Below the pieces are notes generated by a model. That model was not told the DNA's origin, ran no database searches, and saw nothing but the letters and a program-made list of their open reading frames with translations. From NCBI GenBank assembly GCA_001898095.1, contig MKSH01000028.1:18598-32435 (forward strand): DNA of 13,838 nt, given 5' to 3'. Within the stretch, counting starts at the first letter, position 1, and each line of letters starts with the position of its first letter. The stretch is from Solirubrobacterales bacterium 70-9 (lineage in GTDB: Bacteria; Actinomycetota; Thermoleophilia; Solirubrobacterales; 70-9). The translations under genes and the position numbers were made by a program. Below are positions 6,900-12,110 of this stretch, in pieces.

Positions 6900-7466
6900 C
6901 TACTCGCTGCCGATTGCCACCCGCGGCGCCCGCTTCCAGTCGGACGCCAACATCGCGTAGAGCGCGGCGTCCTCGTAGCGGCCACGGACCAGCTTCGCCT
7001 CCCGCAGCACGCCCTCCTCGGTGAAGCCGAGGCGCTCCGGGATCGCCCGGCTGCGGTGGTTGTCGACTACCGCTTCAATCACCACCCGGTGCAGCGCCCA
7101 GACCTCGAAGACGTGGTCGAGGAGTGTCGTGACGGTGGCGGTCATCAGCCCGCTGCCCTGGGCGTCCTCGGTGAGCCAGTAGCCGATCGAGGTCGAGTGG
7201 TTCAGCCGGTCGATCGCGTGGAAGCCCGCCCCGCCGACGATCTCCCCGCCGACCACGATCGCCCCCTCGAACCCGTCTTCGGCGGCCAGCTGGGCCTGCG
7301 TGCGGGCGACGTAGTCGACCGAGTCCTGGTGCCCGTATGTGGCCGCCCAGGGGAGCCAGCGGGAGAGGTGTGGCCGGTTCGCCGCGACCACCGCGGTGAG
7401 CTCGGCGGCATCGTCCTCGGTGTAGGGACGGAGCACGGCACCGTCCCTGATCGCCAGCGGCTTCAT
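6900..7466 (-). CDS. GNAT acetyltransferase, RimJ/RimL/YdaF type
   Basis: 188 aa, cytosolic. Uses acetyl-CoA to acetylate an amino group; the family includes N-terminal acetyltransferases of ribosomal proteins and many enzymes of unknown substrate. Visible marks: N-terminal LRPYTEDDAAEL (12-23), the helix LSRWLPWA (34-41) typical of this subfamily, IGYWLTEDAQGSGLMTAT (94-111) carrying the acetyl-CoA pyrophosphate loop QGSGLM (103-108), and HRVVIEAVVDNHRSRAIPER followed by LGF (126-148). Start ATG 7466-7464 has no Shine-Dalgarno; CAGAAT ends 6 nt upstream, so it is probably leaderless. It is the last gene before the terminator at 6797-6850 and is separated from the esterase by the repeat-rich stretch, so it is likely expressed alone. 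Confidence 0.9.
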   Translation of the reverse strand: MKPLAIRDGAVLRPYTEDDAAELTAVVAANRPHLSRWLPWAATYGHQDSVDYVARTQAQLAAEDGFEGAIVVGGEIVGGAGFHAIDRLNHSTSIGYWLTEDAQGSGLMTATVTTLLDHVFEVWALHRVVIEAVVDNHRSRAIPERLGFTEEGVLREAKLVRGRYEDAALYAMLASDWKRAPRVAIGSE

Positions 7467-7472
7467 CGATCG

Positions 7473-7478
7473 ATTCTG
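7473..7478 (-). promoter_or_regulatory. -10 element of the acetyltransferase gene
   Basis: The minus strand reads CAGAAT (four matches to TATAAT) ending 6 nt before ATG 7466. This is the spacing expected for a leaderless message. No -35 is evident. Confidence 0.35.
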
Positions 7479-7517
7479 GCCGATCGGGCGGCCAGGGCCT
7501 GAAAAGGGACGGCAAAA

Positions 7518-7581
7518 GGGACGCGGCCCTCTCGGATGCGGTCCGGGCAGGCTGTGACCGCATCCGAGAGGGCCGGGTCTC
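7518..7581 (+). repeat. conserved-loop palindrome, copy A
   Basis: Core arms 7524-7543 and 7556-7575 pair perfectly over 20 bp and enclose the 12-nt loop CGGGCAGGCTGT (7544-7555). Pairing can be extended outward to 7518 and 7581 with one G-G mismatch and one G-T pair. The loop is identical to copies B and C. Two AAAAGGGACG direct repeats (7502-7511, 7514-7523) run into the left arm. It lies upstream of the acetyltransferase gene. Confidence 0.85.
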
Positions 7582-7621
7582 GGGGGAGGCGAGGGTACGG
7601 GGCCCGGGCGTGAAGCGAAAC

Positions 7622-7666
7622 TCGGTCTATGACCGACTAACCCTCCACGCCCGCCCCGAGGGCGGG
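7622..7666. repeat. two small hairpins in the gene-free stretch
   Basis: TCGGTC (7622-7627) and GACCGA (7631-7636) enclose TAT; CCCGCCC (7650-7656) and GGGCGGG (7660-7666) enclose CGA. Neither is followed by a T-tract. They are perfect but short, and their role is unknown. Confidence 0.4.
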
Positions 7667-7683
7667 AGGTCCGTGACGAAGGC

Positions 7684-7917
7684 GCCGGGAACGTCGCCCT
7701 GGCGTGCGGGAGATGCCGGGAACGTGACGACGATTCGCGGGAGACGTCACCTTTCGCGGGGTTCCTCCACGTTTACAGACTCGTGACCACGGTTTGACCC
7801 TCCTATAGGGGGGGTCAACTCACGCAGCGCGGATCGGCCCCTTCAAAGGGTCGACGAACCCGCACGCCGAGGTGACGTTCCCGGCGCCTCTCCCCAATGA
7901 AACGCGACGTTCCCGGC
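7684..7917. repeat. four GCCGGGAACGT boxes in mirrored pairs
   Basis: GCCGGGAACGT occurs at 7684-7694 and 7715-7725 on the plus strand (31 bp apart) and at 7875-7885 and 7907-7917 on the minus strand (32 bp apart). The outer and inner pairs are both centred near 7800. Around the first and third copies the match extends to 18 nt with one difference (7681-7698 against 7871-7888). A binding-site cluster or a decayed repeat are both possible. Confidence 0.6.
7794..7818. repeat. imperfect palindrome at the centre of the box cluster
   Basis: TTGACCC (7794-7800) is mirrored by GGGTCAA (7812-7818), with CCTATAGG (7802-7809) between them. It falls within a few bases of the symmetry centre of the four GCCGGGAACGT boxes. 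The TTGACC and TATAGG strings are too close together to be one promoter. Confidence 0.4.
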
Positions 7918-7956
7918 GGAATGCGCCCGTCTCCCCCCGCTCCCCCGAAAGCTCCC

Positions 7957-8020
7957 CCGTCCTGGGCGTCTCGGAGGCGGCCACAGCCTGCCCGGGTCGC
8001 CTCCGAGACGCCCAGGACGG
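7957..8020 (-). repeat. conserved-loop palindrome, copy B (inverted)
   Basis: Arms 7957-7982 and 7995-8020 pair over 26 bp with a single imperfect position (G-T on the plus strand, A-C on the minus). The loop 7983-7994 is the reverse complement of the loop of copies A and C, so on the minus strand it reads CGGGCAGGCTGT. It starts 100 nt after the esterase stop codon, in the sense orientation of that gene. Confidence 0.88.
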
Positions 8021-8083
8021 CCCGACCCCGGCCGCGAGGGCCGCGAATCACGCCGACCCGGCCGCAAGGCCCGCGAATCACGC
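8021..8083 (-). repeat. two tandem units of about 30 bp next to palindrome B
   Basis: Units 8023-8053 and 8054-8083 share CGACCC(C)GGCCGC, AGG, and CCGCGAATCACGC, differing by a few bases and one indel. On the minus strand each unit carries GGCCGGG(G)TCGG. They lie between the esterase stop and palindrome B. Related GGCCGGGGACGGG units precede copy C. Confidence 0.75.
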
Positions 8084-8120
8084 CGTCCTGCCCATGAGCC
8101 TTCCGAACCTTCACCCTCGC

Positions 8121-9056
8121 TCAGCTGCCGAACCTCTCGGCGAGCGAGGTCTCGATGTCCTCGTTTGCCGCCGCGGCCATCGCGATCGGGAACGAGAGGA
8201 AGCCGTGCGGGGACTCGGGGTAGACGCGCAGGTCGACCTCGCCGCCCGTGGCCGCCAGCCGTCCCGCCATCGCCAGGCTGTCCTCGAGCAGGATGTCCTT
8301 CGTGCCGACCACCAGCAGGGCCGGCGGCAGGCCGCGGAGGTCGCCGAAGATCGGCGAGATGTCGGGATCGGTGCGGTCGGCGACCGCGCCCGCGTAGAGG
8401 TCGATGAAGGGCTCGTCGCCGTAGAGGCGCCCGCCGGGGGTCTGGCCGCTGAGGTCGAAGGCGCCGTAGTGGAGGACGGCGGCCGCGAACGGCTCGACCA
8501 GGCCCTTGTCGCGCAGGCGCAGCAGCGTCGTCATCGTCAGGTTGGCGCCCGCCGAGCCGCCGCCGATCGCCAGGCGCGAGGTGCCGAACCGCCCCTCCGC
8601 CTGCTCGAGGACCCAGAGCGCCGCGGTCTCGCAGTCGTCGGGAGCGGCGGGCCAGGGGTGCTCCGGCGCCAACCGATAGTCGACGCTGACCACCGCGACC
8701 TGAGCCGCGTCGGCGGTGCTCCGATTGCGGTAGTCGCTGCGCGCCGCCCGGCTCATGTAGAAGCCGCCGCCGTGAATCTCGATGTAGACGCCGCGCGGGT
8801 CCCCGCCCTGTGGCATCGTCACCCGGACCGGAACCTGCCGCCCGCCCGCCTCGGCGACCGTTTCCTCAGCCGGCGGGCCGTCCGGCGTCGGCCGCTCCGA
8901 GAGCCCGGCCCGGTGCGCCTCGAGCCCTTCGGGCGTCCGCGGATCGACCTCCGCCTGCTCCCCGGCCCGCAGTTCCGCCGCGGCGTTGAACCGCCGCGCC
9001 TCCTCGACGAACCCCTCCAGCCGTCCGTCGATCAACCGTTCGAGCCCGACCTCCAT
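8121..9056 (-). CDS. alpha/beta-hydrolase esterase/lipase, hormone-sensitive lipase (HSL) family
   Basis: 311 aa, no signal peptide. Hydrolyses esters of short to medium acyl chains (family knowledge). The oxyanion motif HGGG lies at 95-98, the nucleophile is Ser168 in GGGSAGAN (the usual GDSAG has G in place of D), the acid is probably Asp254 in VGTKDILLEDS and the base is His284 in ESPHGF. The SVDYRLAPEHPWPAAPDD block (124-141) is typical of the family. The ATG at 9056-9054 overlaps the stop of the upstream methyltransferase gene in TGATG, so the two are translationally coupled. Past its stop on the same strand come tandem repeats and palindrome B, which may end or protect the message. What joins an esterase to a methyltransferase is not apparent. 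Confidence 0.92.
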   Translation of the reverse strand: MEVGLERLIDGRLEGFVEEARRFNAAAELRAGEQAEVDPRTPEGLEAHRAGLSERPTPDGPPAEETVAEAGGRQVPVRVTMPQGGDPRGVYIEIHGGGFYMSRAARSDYRNRSTADAAQVAVVSVDYRLAPEHPWPAAPDDCETAALWVLEQAEGRFGTSRLAIGGGSAGANLTMTTLLRLRDKGLVEPFAAAVLHYGAFDLSGQTPGGRLYGDEPFIDLYAGAVADRTDPDISPIFGDLRGLPPALLVVGTKDILLEDSLAMAGRLAATGGEVDLRVYPESPHGFLSFPIAMAAAANEDIETSLAERFGS

Positions 9057-9886
9057 CAGGAATTCCGCGCCCCGACCGACCAGCAGCAGGCGGTGAAGCG
9101 GACCTGATCGCCGTCGACGAAGGGCTCATATGCGGGACGAACCGCCTCCAGCACCGCGGCGCGGGTGCGGTCGTCGGCGTCACGCAGCGCCTGGCCGATC
9201 GGCCCGATCCGTGCCAGGTAGCGGAGCAGATCCGCCTCGGGAAAGGCGCATCGGACGTCGACCGGCTCGACCTCGATCGCATCCCAGCCGCCGAGGGCGA
9301 GGGCATCGCCGACGGACCCCGGCGCGGCGAACGCGAACGGGCCCGGTGCGCCCGGTTGCCGCGGCGGCATCTCCGGAAGCAGATGCGCCGCCGTCTGCGC
9401 CCCGACCGTCATGAAGGGGTTCTCCTCGGGCGCGCGCCAGACGAAGAAGCGCAACCCGCCCCCGGCCTCGACCGCGTGGCGCAACCGGGCGAAAGCCGCC
9501 CCGGGGTCGGCGAAGAACATCACCCCGAACCGGGAGACCAGCAGATCGAACTCCCCCTCCGCGAACCGATGGTCGCCGGCATCGGCGAGAAGGAACCGGG
9601 GCGAGGGATCCAGGCCGGCGGCGCGCGCCCGGGCGGCCTCGATCAGCCCTGCCGAGATGTCGACGCCGGTACAGGTTGCGCCCGCGCCGAGCCGGCGGGC
9701 GACCGCGATCGTCGTCGCGCCCGCTCCGCAGCCGACGTCGAGGACGCGCCGGGCGCCGCGCTCGGCCGCCGTCTCGGCGAGCATCTCCTCGAGGCGGACG
9801 AACATCCGGTCGAGCACCGGATGCATCTCGACCCAGGCGTCGCCGCCCGCGCCGTTCCAGAAATCGGACTGATCGCGGTCGGTCAA
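9056..9886 (-). CDS. class I SAM-dependent methyltransferase
   Basis: 276 aa. SAM-binding motif I is VLDVGCGAG (48-56), followed by an acidic end of strand 2 (TGVDIS), then LADAGDHRFAEGEFDLLVSR and FGVMFF as motifs II-III of a UbiE/Methyltransf_11-like fold. The N-terminal DFWNGAGGDAWVE (8-20) is seen in other methyltransferases of this type; the substrate is unknown. I chose TTG 9886-9884 because GGAGGGAGG lies just upstream; a longer frame continues to 10723 but overlaps dinB antisense and has no signal. It forms an overlapping pair with the esterase (TGATG). A -10-like TAGCTT (9935-9930) lies upstream, next to the SOS box at 9941-9954, so this unit might be partly under LexA control (inference). 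Confidence 0.85.
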   Translation of the reverse strand: MTDRDQSDFWNGAGGDAWVEMHPVLDRMFVRLEEMLAETAAERGARRVLDVGCGAGATTIAVARRLGAGATCTGVDISAGLIEAARARAAGLDPSPRFLLADAGDHRFAEGEFDLLVSRFGVMFFADPGAAFARLRHAVEAGGGLRFFVWRAPEENPFMTVGAQTAAHLLPEMPPRQPGAPGPFAFAAPGSVGDALALGGWDAIEVEPVDVRCAFPEADLLRYLARIGPIGQALRDADDRTRAAVLEAVRPAYEPFVDGDQVRFTACCWSVGARNS

Positions 9887-9940
9887 ATCGCGCCTCCCTC
9901 CGTTGTCCCTCCCAGGTTCAAGGTCAGCGAAGCTATCACC

Positions 9941-9954
9941 CGAACGCGTGTTCG
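9941..9954. promoter_or_regulatory. LexA (SOS) box
   Basis: CGAACGCGTGTTCG is a perfect 14-bp palindrome and fits the Gram-positive/actinobacterial consensus CGAACRNRYGTTYG at every position. It lies 31 nt before the dinB start codon, overlapping the predicted -35 region, and 54 nt before the divergent methyltransferase start. LexA binding here would repress dinB until DNA damage. Confidence 0.88.
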
Positions 9955-9973
9955 CTCCCGCCGCCGATCCCGG

Positions 9974-9979
9974 TAACTT
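9974..9979 (+). promoter_or_regulatory. -10 element of dinB
   Basis: TAACTT ends 6 nt before GTG 9986, the spacing expected for a transcript that begins at the start codon. The same hexamer is the -10 of the thiolase promoter. The -35 region (about 9951-9956) lies in the right half of the LexA box. Confidence 0.5.
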
Positions 9980-9985
9980 CCAGAT

Positions 9986-11077
9986 GTGTCGATCGCGGGT
10001 TGGAAGCGCACGATTGCGCACCTGGATATGGACGCCTTCTACGCGTCTGTCGAGCTGGGCAGGCATCCGGAGCTGAAAGGGAAGCCGGTGGTCGTCTGCG
10101 GCTCGGGGCCGCGGGCGGTGGTGACGACCGCCAGTTATGAGGCGCGGAAGCTGGGCGGGATCCACTCGGCGATGCCCGCGGCGGTGGCGCGGCGGCGGCT
10201 GCCGGACGCGATTTACCTGCCGCCTGACTTCCCCGCCTACCGGGAGGCGTCGGCGGTGGTCATGGAAGTACTGCGGGCGAACGCGGAGGTGGTCGAGGTG
10301 GTCGGGCTCGACGAGGCCTATCTGGACCTGACCGGGATCTTCTCGCCGAAGGCGACGATGCGGCGGATCAAGGCGGAGATCAGGGAGCACACCGGACTGA
10401 CCTGCTCGGTCGGGATTGCCGAGAGCCGGATGCTGGCGAAGATGACCAGCGAGCTGGGCAAGCCGAACGGGCTCGTGGTCGTCTCCCGCGAGGACGCGCT
10501 GGCGCGGTTCGGGGCGGGGCCGCCGGGAGTCGTGCCGGGGATCGGGCCGAAGACGGTCGAACGGCTGGAGAAGCTCGGGATCACGACGCTGACGCAGCTC
10601 GGAGAATGCGAGCGGGGCGACCTCGAAGAGCGGTTCGGTCCGCGCTCCGGCGCCTGGCTGCACGCGCGCGGCAACCTTCGCGATGAGACGCCGATCAGCG
10701 TCACCCGGGAGACGAAATCGCAATCGGTGGAGACGACGTTCGACGTCGACGTGGGTGACCTCGCGGCGCTCGAGCGGACGCTGCAGGAGCAGACCGAGGA
10801 GCTCTGCCGGCGGTTGCGCAAGAAGGACCTCGAGGGGCGCTCGATCGGGATCAAGGTGCGGCTCGACGACTGGACCAACGTGACCCGGTCCCAGTCGGTG
10901 GAGACACCGACGAACGACCCGGAGGTCGTCTGGCCGATCGCCCTCGACCTCCTGCGGGCCTACGACCCGCCGCGGCCGGTCCGCCTGCTCGGCGTCCGCC
11001 TCGCCTCCTTCGGGGACGAGGCCGACGCTGCCGCCGAGGAGGACGAGCCGCAGCTCCGACTCGCCCTCCCCGGCTGA
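9986..11077 (+). CDS. dinB: DNA polymerase IV (Y-family translesion polymerase)
   Basis: 363 aa, cytosolic. Copies past damaged bases with low fidelity. The palm motif HLDMDAFYASVE (12-23) contains metal ligand Asp14 and the likely steric-gate residue Tyr19; the second metal pair is Asp109-Glu110 in GLDEAYLDL. TASYEARKLGGIHSAMP (48-64) is the finger motif, IGPKTVERLEKLGI is the thumb helix-hairpin-helix, and the little-finger domain follows from about 235. The C-terminal QLRLALPG resembles the QLxLF-type clamp-binding motif. The length is normal and all key residues are present, so it should be active. Start GTG 9986 has no Shine-Dalgarno; TAACTT lies 6 nt upstream (leaderless). A perfect SOS box precedes it. 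It converges on the RlpA-like gene with 5 bp between stop codons. Confidence 0.96.
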   Translation: MSIAGWKRTIAHLDMDAFYASVELGRHPELKGKPVVVCGSGPRAVVTTASYEARKLGGIHSAMPAAVARRRLPDAIYLPPDFPAYREASAVVMEVLRANAEVVEVVGLDEAYLDLTGIFSPKATMRRIKAEIREHTGLTCSVGIAESRMLAKMTSELGKPNGLVVVSREDALARFGAGPPGVVPGIGPKTVERLEKLGITTLTQLGECERGDLEERFGPRSGAWLHARGNLRDETPISVTRETKSQSVETTFDVDVGDLAALERTLQEQTEELCRRLRKKDLEGRSIGIKVRLDDWTNVTRSQSVETPTNDPEVVWPIALDLLRAYDPPRPVRLLGVRLASFGDEADAAAEEDEPQLRLALPG

Positions 11078-11082
11078 CGGGG
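11068..11082. terminator. short hairpin between convergent stop codons, weak terminator candidate
   Basis: CCCCG (11068-11072) and CGGGG (11078-11082) enclose GCTGA, which contains the dinB stop codon. It is a perfect 5-bp stem without a T-tract, filling the 5-bp gap between dinB and the RlpA-like gene. Confidence 0.25.
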
Positions 11083-11754
11083 CTAGTGGTTGGACATCAC
11101 GTAGCCGACGCCCGGGAAGCCGAGCGCGTCCTTCGTCGCTTCAGTGAGGTCGTACTCGCGACCGGCGACGTAGGGACCGCGGTCGATCACCGGCACCGTG
11201 ATCGAGCGGCCGTGGTAGCGCAGCTTCACCTTGGTTCTGCAGGGCAGCGTCTTGTTGGCGACGCCGAGGGTCCCCGGCTCCAGGGTGCCGCCGCAGGCGA
11301 CGCCGTTGCCATAGAGGCCGGGCCCGTAGTAGCTGGCGCCGGCGAGGCGGTAGGACGTCAGGTGACGGACGGCGCTGTGGGAGCTCCGCGTCCGCTTGCC
11401 GTGCGCGTTGTAGGCGGTGACGTCGTAGTTGCCGATGTCGCCCGCGTCCAACTTCACCCGGAAGGTGCCGTTGGGCTTCGTGCGCAGGGCGAGGACTTCC
11501 TGGTCGGGGCCGCTGACGACGACCTTGACCTGGTGGGCGCCGCTCGGGCGCACCTTGCCGCGCAGGGTCACGTCGGCACCGGTCAGGACGGAATGCCCGG
11601 AGAGGTGCAACGCGACGTGTGACTTGACCCGCTTGGGCGCCTGGTGGTGATGCCGGTGGTGCACCTTCTGGTCGGGGTGCTGCTGGGCGACCGCCGGCGT
11701 CGCGCCGATCGACAACGCCAGGGCGGCGCCGATCACGGGCAGGATGGATCGCAT
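11083..11754 (-). CDS. secreted RlpA-like double-psi beta-barrel protein
   Basis: 223 aa, exported. Signal peptide MRSILPVIGAALALSIGATP-AVA with likely cleavage after residue 23, then a His-rich stretch HPDQKVHHRHHHQ (26-38), an Ig/carboxypeptidase-regulatory-like beta domain (about 46-118), and a C-terminal DPBB (about 137-219) with ASYYGPGLYGNGVACGG (140-156), DRGPY (191-195) and EYDLTEAT (200-207). DPBB proteins of the RlpA type bind or cleave peptidoglycan; a wall-remodelling role is inferred. Cys154 and Cys172 may form a disulfide. ATG 11754 was chosen, with GAGTGAG upstream as a weak ribosome site; a GTG at 11766 would add four residues. It is preceded by a c-di-AMP riboswitch, which fits known control of wall hydrolases by that class in Actinobacteria. 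Confidence 0.88.
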   Translation of the reverse strand: MRSILPVIGAALALSIGATPAVAQQHPDQKVHHRHHHQAPKRVKSHVALHLSGHSVLTGADVTLRGKVRPSGAHQVKVVVSGPDQEVLALRTKPNGTFRVKLDAGDIGNYDVTAYNAHGKRTRSSHSAVRHLTSYRLAGASYYGPGLYGNGVACGGTLEPGTLGVANKTLPCRTKVKLRYHGRSITVPVIDRGPYVAGREYDLTEATKDALGFPGVGYVMSNH

Positions 11755-11772
11755 CGTGTATCTCACTCGCTT

Positions 11773-11939
11773 TCTGCCTGCCTACGGGGTTAGCTGACGG
11801 GCTCGCGGACCCCGGCATCGGCCGGCGCCGTTACGAGGCCGGATGGCCCCGATTCGCCCCAGGCGCCGCGGCAAGGATGGGTGCCGCGGCATTTGGTTCC
11901 CCCGCTCCCCGTCGCGCTGTGGCGAGGGGACTCGGCAGA
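11773..11939 (-). promoter_or_regulatory. cyclic-di-AMP riboswitch (ydaO-yuaA class)
   Basis: Read on the minus strand, the leader holds the class's conserved blocks in order: GGGGAACC (11902-11895), GGGGCGAATC (11860-11851), and GTCAGCTAACCCCGTAGGC (11798-11780) near the 3' end. TCTGCC (11939-11934) and GGCAGA (11778-11773) can close the outer stem. A GC-rich internal stem joins GCCGCGGCAC to a second CCGCGGCGCC segment, as in actinobacterial members. It ends about 20 nt before the ATG of the RlpA-like gene. Known members lower expression of wall-lytic enzymes when c-di-AMP is high. The identification rests on motif order, not a covariance search. Confidence 0.82.
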
Positions 11940-11965
11940 TGGGTTCTTTCCTTTGGAGGTGGAAC

Positions 11966-11971
11966 ACGGTA
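11966..11971 (-). promoter_or_regulatory. -10-like element ahead of the riboswitch
   Basis: The minus strand reads TACCGT (TANNNT). A transcript starting about 7 nt downstream would begin roughly 20 nt before the riboswitch outer stem. No -35 is visible, so this is tentative. Confidence 0.3.
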
Positions 11972-12098
11972 GGCGGTGATGGGTCGCGCTCGTGTGAGCA
12001 GGCGCACACGCGTGACTAACCGCACGGAAACGTGCAAAAGCCCATAAATGGCGCTGCAAAGCCAAAGAAATGCCCTCACACGGGCTGAACGCGTATGC

Positions 12099-12104
12099 GA
12101 AGAT
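12099..12104 (+). promoter_or_regulatory. weak -10-like hexamer before the WS/DGAT gene
   Basis: GAAGAT (three matches to TATAAT) ends 6 nt before GTG 12111, with TATGCG directly upstream. The spacing matches the other leaderless candidates, but the hexamer itself is weak. Confidence 0.25.
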
Positions 12105-12110
12105 GACTGC

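Larger units (their letters stand above)
7467..8120. other. gene-free repeat-rich stretch (654 bp)
   Basis: No convincing coding frame: the open frames here run through palindromes and tandem repeats. It holds two copies of a conserved-loop palindrome (7518-7581, 7957-8020), a pair of about 30-bp tandem repeats (8021-8083), four GCCGGGAACGT boxes (7684-7917), a central imperfect palindrome (7794-7818), and small hairpins at 7622-7636 (TCGGTC-TAT-GACCGA) and 7650-7666 (CCCGCCC-CGA-GGGCGGG). It follows the esterase gene and precedes the acetyltransferase gene, both on the minus strand. Confidence 0.7.
11755..12110. other. divergent intergenic region between the RlpA-like and WS/DGAT genes
   Basis: This 356-bp region holds the riboswitch and its likely promoter for the minus-strand gene. 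The part at 12019-12110 is relatively AT-rich and is probably promoter DNA for both directions. It includes a small hairpin GCACG-GAAA-CGTGC (12022-12035) with a GNRA-type loop. No small coding frame is convincing. Confidence 0.55.

Noticed and set aside
7794..7809. Promoter made of TTGACC and TATAGG
   Set aside because: The two hexamers are only 4 nt apart, far short of the 16-18 nt needed.
7518..8083. CRISPR array
   Set aside because: There are only two adjacent 30-bp units with no unique spacers, and the palindromes are separate and inverted; no cas genes.
7815..8114. Minus-strand open frame of about 99 codons with a repeated VIRGP-like stretch
   Set aside because: It reads through palindrome B and the tandem repeats; the amino acid repeats mirror the DNA repeats, and there is no ribosome site or conserved motif.
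12048..12110. Upstream ATG giving a 21-residue longer WS/DGAT
   Set aside because: The stretch is AT-richer than coding DNA here, and family similarity begins just after GTG 12111 (DRLSGLDASFLH).
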